The notes: a model not told the origin generated them from the sequence alone. A stretch of DNA of 64,000 bases from CALOFP01 sp942492635 (GCA_942492635.1 CALOFP010000001.1:868001-932000); one strand, 5' to 3'. Counted from the stretch's first letter, positions 8,140 to 17,838 are shown. Translations and numbers: made by a program.

Positions 8140-8723
8140 AAAATCTTACCTTTCTCCTTCTCATGTTGACGCTCATTCCATCCTGTGCATGGTTTTCTTC
8201 CGCTGAAAAGAAGCACTACTACCAGCTGCACTACAATCCCGTGACAAAATTTAAGAAAAGTTTCGACGCGACAGTCAGGATAAAGCCATTCGTTCCCGAC
8301 AAAATCTACACAAAACACAACATCGTCTACCGAGTTTCTCCCTATGAACTCTTCTACTACAACAACCACTTCTGGGCCTCCAGGCCGGCCGACATGGTAA
8401 CAGAGGCTTTCAGAAAGCACATGAGTGCTTCGGGCCTTTTCAGGGAAGTAATCGTAAAACTTGAAAAAATACCCGACTTCGTGGTCAAGGGTACGATAAA
8501 CGCACTTGACGAGATAGACAGTGAGGAGAGATGGTTTGCTAGACTCAGTATGAATCTGACGTTTATAGACTCTTCGACGGGTGAAGTTGTCGTCAGTCAC
8601 ACATTCGACAGGAGAAAGGAGGTTTTTGTACTCGAACCGGTCTATGTGGTTCGTGCTCTCGGAGAAATCTTTGAAGAGGAAAGTTCCGTTTTCCTGAAAA
8701 AGATAGAGAACTACCTCCGCTGA
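8136..8723 (+). CDS. ABC-transport auxiliary lipoprotein (PqiC/YmbA type)
   Basis: A 195-aa lipoprotein with signal peptide and lipobox (IPSC, Cys 17). The body fits the ABC-type transport auxiliary family: an early YYQLHYNP strand, then VRIKPFVPDKIYTKHNIVYR, FWASRPADMVTEAF and a C-terminal helix. Relatives sit beside MCE proteins and are thought to form the outer-membrane dock of the lipid-transport bridge. The four-base overlap with mlaD and the family pairing make this assignment fairly firm. It probably acts at the inner face of the outer membrane. Confidence 0.75.
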   Translation: MKNLTFLLLMLTLIPSCAWFSSAEKKHYYQLHYNPVTKFKKSFDATVRIKPFVPDKIYTKHNIVYRVSPYELFYYNNHFWASRPADMVTEAFRKHMSASGLFREVIVKLEKIPDFVVKGTINALDEIDSEERWFARLSMNLTFIDSSTGEVVVSHTFDRRKEVFVLEPVYVVRALGEIFEEESSVFLKKIENYLR

Positions 8724-8781
8724 GTTGTATCCCCTTAGACTTTAGATATAGATATCAGGGAGTACAGATATTACAAAAGGC

Positions 8782-10347
8782 ATGAACATCAAACTATTCT
8801 CGAAGAGTCCGAAGATTCACGGAACCTTTTCCATCCCGACCTTCAGTGCCCTTGTGTTCCTGCTGGTTCTGTTTATTCCAATCCTCAACCCGCTACGGGC
8901 TCAACCGGATCCGGAACTCCAGCTGGCGAAGGACCCCACCCTGGTACCGATGGGCAAGGGTGCGATTTTTGTACCCTACCTTGTAGATTCACAGAGAGAG
9001 CCCCGTTTCTCAATCTACAAAAACGGATTTTTCGTGAAGGATGCCGAGCCGGGACGAAGGATTTCCCTAAACCCGGGCAAGTACGAAGTGCATCTGGGAT
9101 CAGGACCCCTACCCACCCGCATGAAATTCGAGGCAACGGTTATCGAAGAACGGGTGACGGTGATCAAGCCGGTATGGAGCGCCCTGATCGTCGAAACTCT
9201 GGATGAATTCAACAGTTCGATACGACAGGGCTTTCAGATATTCGACGAAAAAGACAAGATGACCATCGGTCACGGTACCGGAATCGATGAGTCCGTCGGT
9301 GAAAAACCGATAATCTGGATACTGAAACCGGGCCTCTACAGAATCGCAAAGAAAGGGGAAGGAAGCGACTCACTGAGAAACTTCATTACCGTAAGAATCG
9401 TTCCGGGCAAGGTCACCTATGCATCAATGATACTCGAAGAGAACACATTCGACCTCGTCGGTGGCGGAGAAAATCTGGAAAGAGCTGCAGAGGCGGCGGA
9501 AAAGGGAAACTGGAGGCAGACGGCCATTCTCTCCGGGATATTCTCTCTCACGAACTCAGGAACAATCAACTCCAAATCCAATGAAACAAACTACAACATC
9601 GGAACAAGAGTCAACGGAATTCTTACCTACGATACATCCTCACTTCTATTCATAACCCGTCTGGACATTCAAGAAAGCTTCATAAAAACCGAGAACGAGC
9701 AAATTTTGAACATCAGGGACAAGGCCAGGTTCAACTCCCTTCTTTTCTACAGGATAAATCAGTGGGTCGGCCCCTACCTCTCCATACTCGCAAAAACCCG
9801 TCTCTTTTTTAACTACAAGGATCTTTCCGACAGTTCCGGAGACTTTGTAAAAGTGGAAAGAGACGGTACCGAAAGCGAGGTGGACGGTAGCGATCTGTTT
9901 CTTCTCGGCAAGAGCTTCAGTCCCACAACCGTTCAGGAAGGCGCGGGAATCAACTTTGAAGTGATACGGGGCAACCTTCTCCGAGCTTCGGCAAGGACCG
10001 GCTTCGGATGGCGCCAGACATTTGCCGATTACCTCTACGACGACACTCGAGAGAAGGGAAAACTTTTCAGGGTCGACTCCTTCAACCACGCATACGGACC
10101 GGAGACATCCCTGTCGCTTTCCCTGAATCCTCTCAGCTATCTTCAACTTACACTTGACTTTCTCGGACTTTTGCCAATAAACAGAGAGACGGAGCTCTCA
10201 TACTCGTTTGATTCGACTGTCAGTCTCTGGCTTTCACGGTTCGCCACCATTCAGTACGAGTTCACCCTGGAGAAGGATCCCGCAGTGGCCGAGGAGGCAA
10301 CCCTTTTCCACGGATTGAGTATCCAGCTTTTTTACAGACTTCTCTGA
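8782..10347 (+). CDS. Outer-membrane beta-barrel protein with PEGA-like N-terminal region
   Basis: A 521-aa exported protein. A long hydrophobic signal (residues 18-40, ending LRAQ) precedes a beta-rich region with a PEGA-like turn (LNPGKYEVHLG, near residue 95). From about residue 250 onward, alternating amphipathic strands (LLFITRLDIQESF, RFNSLLFYRINQW, LLRASARTGFGWRQTF) end in a terminal aromatic strand (LFYRLL). This resembles DUF481-type outer-membrane barrels, though I cannot confirm the family. It lies between the MlaD-type pair and the O-antigen-ligase gene, which fits an envelope role. SD is AAAAGG just before ATG 8782. Confidence 0.6.
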   Translation: MNIKLFSKSPKIHGTFSIPTFSALVFLLVLFIPILNPLRAQPDPELQLAKDPTLVPMGKGAIFVPYLVDSQREPRFSIYKNGFFVKDAEPGRRISLNPGKYEVHLGSGPLPTRMKFEATVIEERVTVIKPVWSALIVETLDEFNSSIRQGFQIFDEKDKMTIGHGTGIDESVGEKPIIWILKPGLYRIAKKGEGSDSLRNFITVRIVPGKVTYASMILEENTFDLVGGGENLERAAEAAEKGNWRQTAILSGIFSLTNSGTINSKSNETNYNIGTRVNGILTYDTSSLLFITRLDIQESFIKTENEQILNIRDKARFNSLLFYRINQWVGPYLSILAKTRLFFNYKDLSDSSGDFVKVERDGTESEVDGSDLFLLGKSFSPTTVQEGAGINFEVIRGNLLRASARTGFGWRQTFADYLYDDTREKGKLFRVDSFNHAYGPETSLSLSLNPLSYLQLTLDFLGLLPINRETELSYSFDSTVSLWLSRFATIQYEFTLEKDPAVAEEATLFHGLSIQLFYRLL

Positions 10348-10359
10348 GGAGGCAGACCT

Positions 10360-12753
10360 ATGCCCGGAACAAGATATATCTATCTCCTGGCCATTGTGCT
10401 GACACCGCTTTTCATTGCGCCTGTAATGCTCGGAGGGGTCTATACCCAAATGGAAATGAACTCTGTAATCATAATCTCCGTTGCAGTCAGCTGGATCCTC
10501 TACATTCCCTACACCTTCATATTCAAAAAGAGGATCTATATTCCGGCTGTCCTGTTTCCTCTGCTTCTGATTCTGCTAACCGCACTCCTGCAACTGATCC
10601 CGCTCCCAAAACCGCTCCTCTCCTTCCTCAGCCCTCAAGCCGGATACTTTACAGGAATCGATGGAATAAAACTCCATCCGCTCACAATGTCTGTTCCGGA
10701 TACTCTCTACTCGATTATCCGGATCTCGACGCTTGTTCTCTACGCCCTGCTCATCCAGTCCGTTCTCTCGGGAAGCAGGCGCATAAGGAGAATACACCTT
10801 GCTACTGCCCTTTCCATTTCAGGGGCTGTGGTTACAGCCTTCGGTTTTTTTCTGAAACTTACCGGAACGGAGACCTGGATGGGAAGTGTTCTTGCAACTG
10901 ATCTGGTCTCCTCATTCCCCATCATTAACCCGAACCACGCTGCCGGATTTCTCGGAATATCAACCATCGTGGCTCTATACATAACACTCGAAAGCCGATT
11001 CCAGAGAGAGAGACTTCTCTACGGCAGCCTCTTCGTCCTGAATTTCCTGGGAACAGTCATGACCCTCTCCAGGGGAGGAATTCTGGCGTTGATATTTTCA
11101 ATCCTCCTCATGATGATCGTGAGAAAGAAGAAACTTTCAACTGTCCCCCTCATACTTTCCGGCCTCGCAGTGCTTCTGGCTTTCTACACATCGCACGTTC
11201 TTCTCGAAAGAGAGTTTGCCCCTTCGGGGAATTTTTTCAGTAAGCTGGGAGGAAATCTGGCAGCCGTCCCCTATTTCAAGGATTTCATACTGACGGGATC
11301 GGGCCTGGGAAGCTTCATGCACGTTTTCCCCTTTTATCAGGAGAATCCGGAACTTTTCTATCTTCAGCTTGAAAACGAACCTCTGCAACTCTTTCTTGAG
11401 ATGGGGCTTCTTCCCGCAACAGCCATACTGGCACTCATACTCATTCCCCTGTTCAGAAAGAGGGCGAAGAGAGGGGAAGGATACCTGATCGCACTCTTTT
11501 TCATCACACTCCAGAATCTTGCCGACTTCAACCTTCACAACTTCGCCACACTCTTTCCCGTTCTCATCCTGATGACGGCAACAACAAATCCTGTAAGATT
11601 GAAAAAACCTATAAGCAAGATCGTCCTGCTTGCCGCCTCCGCCGCCTCTGTTGCACTTATCTTCTTCGCGTCCAATCTGGAAAGGTTCGACTTTCGGAAG
11701 AACCGCAGATCAAGTTCCTACGAAACGCTTGCATACAACTATCCGGCTGACTACAAGATACCCATGGACAAAGCGGTAAAACTGATAAACAGATCAAAAA
11801 AGAGTGACAAACTGCTGGCCGGGCCCTACATCAGCAGAACATTCGCCAAAGCCCCGAATTACTACTTCAACTACTACCTGATGGGACGCTACATGCTTGC
11901 CGCAGGCCAGAAAGATGAGGCCGCCACACTGTTCGGCGAATCTCTCAGAAGGGCTGAAAAACGTACAGAATACACTCTCCGGAATGTATTCAGAGACATG
12001 AAACGACATCGGATGATTGACCAGTTTCGCGAAATAATCCCCTTCGCTCGGGAAAACCGGGATGGGATAGCGAGATTCCTGGTAAGCGGCATTTTAAAAC
12101 CGGAAGAGCGACTCTTCCTGACGGAGGGTCGTGAATTGGAATTCTTTCACGCCGCTGCACAATCCTACCTGCAGATAAAGTCTTTCGAAAAACTTTCCAT
12201 ACTTCTCGATATGGCGGAAAGCGAAGGTGTCGCAGAAAAAAGATCGATAGGCGGCTACAGGGCACGAGTTCTTCTGGCTGAAGGAAAAAAAAGAGAGGCT
12301 ATGTCGCTTCTGAAGGAGAACACAAGAGATACGGAAAACTTCGGAGATCTCCTCTTCTACGCCAACCTTCTTCTTTCACAGAACGAGCTCGCCGAAGCTG
12401 AAAGGATCGAACCTCAGCTCAGGGAACTTGCAGTAAAATCCAAGGCAAACCTCATCAGTTTCTACACTTGGAAATCCGGATACACGGCAAGAAAAGGAAT
12501 GGTGAAAAGATCACTCGGATATATGAAGAAGGCTGCAGACCTCAGCGGAAAGCCCCACCTTCGGCTTCGCTACATCTCCCTGCTCAAGGGAAAACTTCTC
12601 TACCGGGAAGCCCTGGAGGAACTCAATTTCCTGAAAAGGAACTGTGCAGAGTGTAAAATCGACAATGAAATAGAAAATGTAAAACAGATACTGAAACAGA
12701 AAAAGGATCAGCTGTTAAAGGAAATGCTACTCAGAAAAGGAGCACAACAATGA
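10360..12753 (+). CDS. O-antigen ligase-like membrane protein with C-terminal TPRs
   Basis: A 797-aa polytopic protein. Residues 5-430 hold about 11-12 hydrophobic helices, with the large periplasmic loop (GLGSFMHVFPFYQENPELFYLQLENEPLQLFLEMG) that marks the Wzy/WaaL O-antigen ligase superfamily. The intact NPNHAAGFLG and TLSRGG segments also fit. The C-terminal 350 residues are helical repeats of TPR type (FNYYLMGRYMLAAGQKDEAATLFGESLRRAEK). Such fusions are common in polysaccharide and glycan polymerases or ligases of this superfamily. The substrate glycan is unknown; no other glycosyltransferase is nearby. It overlaps the methyltransferase start by four bases. Confidence 0.8.
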   Translation: MPGTRYIYLLAIVLTPLFIAPVMLGGVYTQMEMNSVIIISVAVSWILYIPYTFIFKKRIYIPAVLFPLLLILLTALLQLIPLPKPLLSFLSPQAGYFTGIDGIKLHPLTMSVPDTLYSIIRISTLVLYALLIQSVLSGSRRIRRIHLATALSISGAVVTAFGFFLKLTGTETWMGSVLATDLVSSFPIINPNHAAGFLGISTIVALYITLESRFQRERLLYGSLFVLNFLGTVMTLSRGGILALIFSILLMMIVRKKKLSTVPLILSGLAVLLAFYTSHVLLEREFAPSGNFFSKLGGNLAAVPYFKDFILTGSGLGSFMHVFPFYQENPELFYLQLENEPLQLFLEMGLLPATAILALILIPLFRKRAKRGEGYLIALFFITLQNLADFNLHNFATLFPVLILMTATTNPVRLKKPISKIVLLAASAASVALIFFASNLERFDFRKNRRSSSYETLAYNYPADYKIPMDKAVKLINRSKKSDKLLAGPYISRTFAKAPNYYFNYYLMGRYMLAAGQKDEAATLFGESLRRAEKRTEYTLRNVFRDMKRHRMIDQFREIIPFARENRDGIARFLVSGILKPEERLFLTEGRELEFFHAAAQSYLQIKSFEKLSILLDMAESEGVAEKRSIGGYRARVLLAEGKKREAMSLLKENTRDTENFGDLLFYANLLLSQNELAEAERIEPQLRELAVKSKANLISFYTWKSGYTARKGMVKRSLGYMKKAADLSGKPHLRLRYISLLKGKLLYREALEELNFLKRNCAECKIDNEIENVKQILKQKKDQLLKEMLLRKGAQQ

Positions 12754-13364
12754 ATGTAAAGGAGTACATCCAATTCCTCACCCCCTTTGAAAATCCGGTT
12801 ATGGAAAAAATCTTCACTGAAAGCAAGAAAAGAGGCGATATCCAGCCGCCCGTAGAGCCCGAGCTGGGCAGATTCCTGGGATTTCTCGTCAGAATTAAAG
12901 GCGCAAAAAGAGTTCTGGAGCTTGGTACAAGTGCCGGATTTTCAACTATGTGGCTGGCTGAAGCTCTCAGGGAGACGGGAGGTGAACTCTTCTCGATCGA
13001 CGCCAAGGAGAGACTTCATCTGGAAGCTTTGGAAAATATTAGAGAAGCGAATCTTTCAAAAATTGCGAACCTCATCTGCGGAGACGCTGAAGAAGAGATA
13101 GAGAAACTGGAGGGGGGATTCGACATTATTTTTCAGGACTGCGGCAAGTACCTTTATCCCAAACTTTTAGAAAAGACATTGACACTTCTCAATCCGGGAG
13201 GGGTCATTGTAGCTGACGACACACTTTTCATGGCACTGGAGGATGTAAGGGAAAGCCTGAAACTGTACACTCACGACTACAACAGGATGGTTTTTGCTGA
13301 TGAAAGACTCTATAGTGTCATTCTCCCGGTGGGCCATGGCATCACTTTAAGCTTGAAACGATAA
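12750..13364 (+). CDS. SAM-dependent O-methyltransferase (Methyltransf_3 type)
   Basis: A 204-aa class I methyltransferase. The SAM-binding motif VLELGTSAGFSTMWLAEAL (about residues 54-72), the acidic FSIDAKERL strand and the metal-binding pattern (FQDCGK, GGVIVADDT) match the catechol/caffeoyl-CoA O-methyltransferase family, which needs a divalent metal. The substrate is unknown. The ATGA overlap with the O-antigen-ligase-like gene implies coupled translation. It hints that the methyl acceptor could be part of a glycan or a secreted metabolite, but that is only inference. Confidence 0.82.
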   Translation: MNVKEYIQFLTPFENPVMEKIFTESKKRGDIQPPVEPELGRFLGFLVRIKGAKRVLELGTSAGFSTMWLAEALRETGGELFSIDAKERLHLEALENIREANLSKIANLICGDAEEEIEKLEGGFDIIFQDCGKYLYPKLLEKTLTLLNPGGVIVADDTLFMALEDVRESLKLYTHDYNRMVFADERLYSVILPVGHGITLSLKR

Positions 13365-13646
13365 CCTCGAACATTCGGGAGAGTTCATTTCCCGCACAAT
13401 TTTTACAAATACAAAAATCCCGATTCAATTCCCAATACGAAGCAAAATATCTTAACAGCTTCAGCCGCTGGAACGAATAAATTATTTGCATCTTGTTGAA
13501 AATAGCCGCCAAAGCGACATCAAAAAAAATAATCAGCTCATAACAGCCGCTACTTCGGCCCCGATATTTTTAATTTGATTAATTAAGCGGCCGAATCTTT
13601 CGGGATATTATTTTTGTGATGATTTCAGGAGCTGATTTCGGGGAAA
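13365..13646. other. AT-rich spacer between convergent genes
   Basis: This 282-bp stretch separates the methyltransferase (+) from tyrS (-). It holds a perfect 7-bp inverted repeat, TTCGGCC (13554-13560) and GGCCGAA (13589-13595), with a 28-nt AT-rich loop. It may help end transcription but is not a classic terminator. No ORF of note. Confidence 0.4.
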
Positions 13647-14834
13647 TTATTTGGGATTTATTTTTCCGATCTTTTTCTTTCCGACTTTTAGGATGAACGG
13701 TTCTGTCGATGATATCTCGGTTTCTATATCGGTCACTTTCTCGGAATCAACTGCAACCGCTCCCTGCTGGATCATTCTTCTGGCGTCTGATTTGGACTTT
13801 GTCATTCCCACGCCGGCGATTACGTCGATCAATCTATTACCATTTTCAAGATCGTAGTCGTACTCGGCAAGATTTGATGGAACTTCGCGGTAGAAGTTCT
13901 TCTTGGCCTCTTCAGCATTCTCTTTTCCGTGGTACCTTTCGGTGATGATGAGCGCAAGGTCGACTTTACAGTCCCTCGGATGCTTGTCTGTCTTCATCGA
14001 TGAGATCTGCTCCGGGGAAAAGCTTGTGAGAAGCTCGTAGTAGTTCCACATTAGTTCATCGGATATGGACATAACCTTTGCGAACATGGTATCGGGATGC
14101 TCGGTAACTCCGATGTAGTTGTTGAGGGACTTGCTCATCTTGTTTGTTCCGTCAAGACCTACGAGCAGCGGAACGGTCATTACGACCTGAGGTTCCTGTC
14201 CGTAATCCTGCTGAAGTTTTCTTGCAACTAGTAGATTGAATATCTGATCTGTTCCTCCCAGCTCGACATCAGCCTTGAGCGCAACCGAATCGTATCCCTG
14301 GACAAGCGGGTAGAGAAATTCGTGAACTGAAATCGAATCTCCGTTTCTGAAACGCTTCTTGAAGTCGTCCCTCTCGAGCATTCGGGCAACGTTGTACTTG
14401 GAAGCGAGATCTATCATCTCCTTGAACCCGAGTTCGAAAAGCCACTTGGAGTTGAATACCAGCTCCGTCTTCTCTGGATCGAGTATCTTGAAAGCCTGGT
14501 CCGCATAGGTTTTTGCATTCTCAAGAATCTGCTCTCGTGTGAGAACCTTTCTAGTTGCGGATTTTCCTGTCGGATCACCGATCATCGCCGTGGCGTCCCC
14601 CACAACGTAAACAACTCTATGTCCGAGATCCTGGAACTGTCTCATTTTGTTCATGAGCACAGTGTGTCCGAGGTGGATATCCGCGGATGTCGGATCAAAT
14701 CCGGCCTTGATGATCAGAGGTTCACCCGTTTCGTAATAACGGGCAAGCTTCTTCTCCATATCCGCCTTGGTTTGAAAATCAACAATACCCTTGGTAAGGA
14801 GCTTAATATCCTCGCTTATGCGTTCCTTAGACAT
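13647..14834 (-). CDS. tyrS: Tyrosyl-tRNA synthetase
   Basis: TyrRS charges tRNA-Tyr with tyrosine. The 395-aa chain has the class I signatures HLGHT (HIGH motif, near residue 53) and KMSKS. Other synthetase marks are GFDPTSADIHLG, DATAMIGDPTGK and the tyrosine-site region FLYPLVQGYDSVAL. The C-terminal 65 residues form an S4 RNA-binding domain (VIAGVGMTKSKSDARRMIQQGAV). Start at ATG 14834 behind GGAGG; it overlaps the ymdB stop by eight bases. Last gene of the fau-rny-ymdB-tyrS unit. Confidence 0.96.
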   Translation of the reverse strand: MSKERISEDIKLLTKGIVDFQTKADMEKKLARYYETGEPLIIKAGFDPTSADIHLGHTVLMNKMRQFQDLGHRVVYVVGDATAMIGDPTGKSATRKVLTREQILENAKTYADQAFKILDPEKTELVFNSKWLFELGFKEMIDLASKYNVARMLERDDFKKRFRNGDSISVHEFLYPLVQGYDSVALKADVELGGTDQIFNLLVARKLQQDYGQEPQVVMTVPLLVGLDGTNKMSKSLNNYIGVTEHPDTMFAKVMSISDELMWNYYELLTSFSPEQISSMKTDKHPRDCKVDLALIITERYHGKENAEEAKKNFYREVPSNLAEYDYDLENGNRLIDVIAGVGMTKSKSDARRMIQQGAVAVDSEKVTDIETEISSTEPFILKVGKKKIGKINPK

Positions 14835-15639
14835 CTCTATCCTCCATAAACTTCCTGAATCTTTCCAATTCTATTACTTTTCCCGTCTGTACATCAATCT
14901 TCGCCACCAATCCCTCCATAGCCAGATCCTCCCTGGCAGGAGTGTAGCGCTGGGGAATCGATGTGAGAAATCCCCTCAGACTGTCCCCGTGCTTTACTCC
15001 CAAGACGGAGAAGAACGATCCGCATCTTCCCAGATCGGTCATATATCCCAGACCTTCGGGATAGATTCTTTCATCCGAAGTCTGGACATGTGTGTGAGTT
15101 CCCACTAAAAGACTCGCCTTTCCGAGAAGATGAAATCCCATGGCCTCCTTTTCGGCTGTCGCCTCCGCGTGAAAATCAACTAGAATTATCTGCGCGCCTT
15201 CGCTGCGGAGAGTCTCGATCTCCCTGTCCACGGCGGAAAAGGGACTGTCTATGGGATCCATGAAAACACGTCCCTGAAGATTTACCACCCCCACCTTCAC
15301 ACCGTGCTTCTCGACAAGAACGGAGCCCTTGCCGGGAAGATGCTGCGGGTAGTTGGCGGGTCTTACAAGCTTGGTTCCTTCCGCATTTAGAAGCGGAACG
15401 GCCTCCTTCTTATTCCAGATATGGTTTCCGCTTGTAATAACGTCGACCCCGCTTTCGTGAAGATCCACCATGGCGTTCTTCTTTATGCCGACTCCGCCGG
15501 ACGAATTCTCCCCGTTGGCGACGACAAAGTCTATCTCCTTTTCCTGAATGAAACGGGGAAGTATTGAACGCAGAAGCCGTCTACCGGGTCTGCCTACGAT
15601 GTCGCCGAGAAGTGCGACCGTGAGTATCTCTTTTTCCAT
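14827..15639 (-). CDS. ymdB: YmdB-family metallophosphoesterase
   Basis: The 270-aa protein belongs to the YmdB/TIGR00282 phosphoesterases, which in Bacillus hydrolyse 2',3'-cyclic nucleotides and affect biofilm and sporulation decisions. Visible marks are LLGDIVGRPGRR, VANGENSSGGVGI, ITSGNHIWNKKE, VDFHAEATAEKEA and VGTHTHVQTSDE, which together supply the dinuclear metal ligands (Asp, Glu, Asn, His). It lies 3 bp after rny. The rny-ymdB pairing is widespread and links it to RNA turnover. Cytoplasmic. Confidence 0.92.
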   Translation of the reverse strand: MEKEILTVALLGDIVGRPGRRLLRSILPRFIQEKEIDFVVANGENSSGGVGIKKNAMVDLHESGVDVITSGNHIWNKKEAVPLLNAEGTKLVRPANYPQHLPGKGSVLVEKHGVKVGVVNLQGRVFMDPIDSPFSAVDREIETLRSEGAQIILVDFHAEATAEKEAMGFHLLGKASLLVGTHTHVQTSDERIYPEGLGYMTDLGRCGSFFSVLGVKHGDSLRGFLTSIPQRYTPAREDLAMEGLVAKIDVQTGKVIELERFRKFMEDRDV

Positions 15640-15642
15640 ATA

Positions 15643-17190
15643 TCACTGAGCCATTGAAACAACGCGGGTTTCTCTGATTACCACAACCTTGATCTGTCCC
15701 GGATATGTGAGCTCAGCCTCAACCTTCTTGGCAATGTCGTTGGCCAGAAGGTAGGCATCCTCGTCCTTCACCTTGCTTGTGTCGACGATTACACGAAGCT
15801 CCCTTCCTGCCTGAATTGCAAAACTCTTGTCAACCTGTTCAAAGGAAGTCGCAATATTCTCAAGATCGGTAAGACGCTGAATGTAGCTCTCGAGCATCTC
15901 CCTTCTCGCACCCGGGCGGGCTCCGGAAATTGCATCGCAGCTCTGTACGATAAGATCAAGTGCCGTCTCAGGTTTAACTTCGGCATGGTGTGAGGCAATT
16001 GCCTGCACGATTTTCTTACTTTCTCCGTATTTCTCGGCAAGTTTGGCACCTATGCTTGCGTGGCTTCCCTCGATTTCATGATCCACGGCCTTTCCGATAT
16101 CGTGAAGAAGACCCGCACGCCTTGCGTTTTTAACGCTCACTCCAAGCTCGGATGCCATCATTCCGGAAAGGAACGCACATTCGAGAGAGTGTTTCCAGAC
16201 GTTCTGTCCGTAGCTTGTACGGTAGCGGAGACGTCCTATGAGAAGAACAAGTTCTGGATGCATCTTGTGAATTCCAAGATCAAACATGGCCTGCTCTCCG
16301 GCCTCCTTGATTCTCTTCCACACCTCTTTTGATGCCTGATTGAACACGTCCTCGATTCGTCCCGGATGAATTCTTCCGTCGGAGATGAGTTTGTGAAGTG
16401 TGATACTCGCAATCTCACGTCTGACCGGATTAAAGTCGGATATTACGACGGCCTCCGGCGTGTCGTCGATGATGAGATCAACACCGGTAATCGCTTCGAT
16501 CGCCCTGATGTTCCTTCCCTCACGTCCGATGATTCGCCCCTTCATCTCGTCGTTTGGCAGGTTGACAGTTGTAACGGTGTTCTCCACAACGTACTCCCCT
16601 GCGTAACGCTGAACGGCGTTGGAAATGAGGTGCTTGGCCATCTTCTCGCTCTCTTCGGTGAGATTCTCCTCAATGATCTTGAGTTTCTTGGCGCTTCGAT
16701 GTTTCGCTTCGTCCTCGACTTTCTGGACAAGGCTTTCGATCGCCTCCTCCTGCGTCATTTCCGCGATTCTCTCGAGCTCCGTCTTTATCTTCTTCTCTTC
16801 CTCATCCAGCTGGCTGTTTTTCTTCTCTAGAAACTTTTCAAGATCGGCAAGCTTCTTGTCACGGATCTTAAGGTCCCGTTCGGTGGAAAGAAACGCCTCA
16901 TCCTTCTTTGCCAGCTGTTCCTCACGTTTGTTGAGCCTGCGTTCACGATCCTTGAACTCCCTTAAAAGCTCGCTCTTCTGCTTCTCCGTCTCCTTGCGCC
17001 CTTCGAGAACGATCTCCTGAGCCCTTATTTCCGCTTCCTTTACGATCTTATCTGACTGCCCCTGCGCCTCATCGGCCTCCTTGCGCCACTTCTCCATCTT
17101 GTTGCTGAAGAAGAGTCTCAGTGCGCCGTAACAGAAGACAGCACCAAAAACAAGCCCTATAAAGAGCATTACAATCGATATAATTTCCAA
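15643..17190 (-). CDS. rny: Ribonuclease Y
   Basis: RNase Y is a membrane-anchored endoribonuclease that starts mRNA decay. Residues 5-27 form the N-terminal membrane helix, followed by a long charged coiled coil (30-200). Then come the KH RNA-binding domain (GRIIGREGRNIRAIEAITGVD) and the HD catalytic domain (LLHDIGKAVDHEIEGSHASIG). The 515-aa length is typical. The start is TTG 17190, with AAGGAG 6-7 bases upstream and 3 bases after the fau stop; no ATG fits. It is the second gene of a four-gene unit. Confidence 0.95.
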   Translation of the reverse strand: MEIISIVMLFIGLVFGAVFCYGALRLFFSNKMEKWRKEADEAQGQSDKIVKEAEIRAQEIVLEGRKETEKQKSELLREFKDRERRLNKREEQLAKKDEAFLSTERDLKIRDKKLADLEKFLEKKNSQLDEEEKKIKTELERIAEMTQEEAIESLVQKVEDEAKHRSAKKLKIIEENLTEESEKMAKHLISNAVQRYAGEYVVENTVTTVNLPNDEMKGRIIGREGRNIRAIEAITGVDLIIDDTPEAVVISDFNPVRREIASITLHKLISDGRIHPGRIEDVFNQASKEVWKRIKEAGEQAMFDLGIHKMHPELVLLIGRLRYRTSYGQNVWKHSLECAFLSGMMASELGVSVKNARRAGLLHDIGKAVDHEIEGSHASIGAKLAEKYGESKKIVQAIASHHAEVKPETALDLIVQSCDAISGARPGARREMLESYIQRLTDLENIATSFEQVDKSFAIQAGRELRVIVDTSKVKDEDAYLLANDIAKKVEAELTYPGQIKVVVIRETRVVSMAQ

Positions 17191-17193
17191 CGC

Positions 17194-17763
17194 TTACTCC
17201 TTGTGACTAGAAATTAATAAACATCCGGAATCGGCAACAACTCCATCCATATACCGGTCCCAGGTGTCGGAGAATCCCGAGGGAAGAATCTGCTCGTCGA
17301 AGCATACCCCAATGACTGTCGATCCCTCCCTCATGAATGAGAGAGTTGTGTCATAGTAGCCTCCGCCGTACCCTATTCTTTCACCTTTTTCGGAAAATCC
17401 CACTCCAGGAGCGAGAAAAAGATCAATTTCCGAAATTGAAACTTTGGGTAGAGAATCTTCAGGCTCCAGAATTCCGTAAGCCCCCTTTCTGAATTGAGAC
17501 AGACTTGAAACGTGATAAAAATCGAGCTTTCGTGTCCCCTTTACGACTTTCGGAAACAGAAACCGCTTTCCCTCATCTTCGAGAAGCACTGTCAGATCGA
17601 CCTCATTTCTGAAAGGACTGTAGAGGGCTACGGTATGGGAGTTTTCATAGACGGTGAGTTTTCTGATATGGGAAACCACAGCCGCACTCTTTTGACGGAC
17701 CTCCTCCGCTGAGAGAGCGCTCCTACGCGCCGACGTTTCCTTACGAAAAGCTTTCTTATCCAA
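17194..17763 (-). CDS. fau: 5-formyltetrahydrofolate cyclo-ligase
   Basis: This 189-aa enzyme converts 5-formyl-THF to 5,10-methenyl-THF with ATP, salvaging a folate storage form. The family's ATP/folate motif is clear near the C-terminus (GVGFSEKGERIGYGGGYYDTTL), as is the N-terminal Lys/Arg-rich KKAFRKETSARRSAL segment. The start appears to be TTG 17763 (MDKKAFRK); the SD is weak, so the start is less certain than the gene. It heads the unit with rny, ymdB and tyrS, transcribed from the promoter near 17850. Confidence 0.9.
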   Translation of the reverse strand: MDKKAFRKETSARRSALSAEEVRQKSAAVVSHIRKLTVYENSHTVALYSPFRNEVDLTVLLEDEGKRFLFPKVVKGTRKLDFYHVSSLSQFRKGAYGILEPEDSLPKVSISEIDLFLAPGVGFSEKGERIGYGGGYYDTTLSFMREGSTVIGVCFDEQILPSGFSDTWDRYMDGVVADSGCLLISSHKE

Positions 17764-17838
17764 ACTATTTCAAGGCCTTACAGCCTCTCCTTCACCAAGT
17801 TGTATATAAAAACCGGCGTTGTTACCGGATCGAAAAAC

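Noticed and set aside
7809..8600. 263-aa ORF on the minus strand over mlaD and the lipoprotein gene
   Set aside because: Antisense to two real, translationally coupled genes and without an SD.
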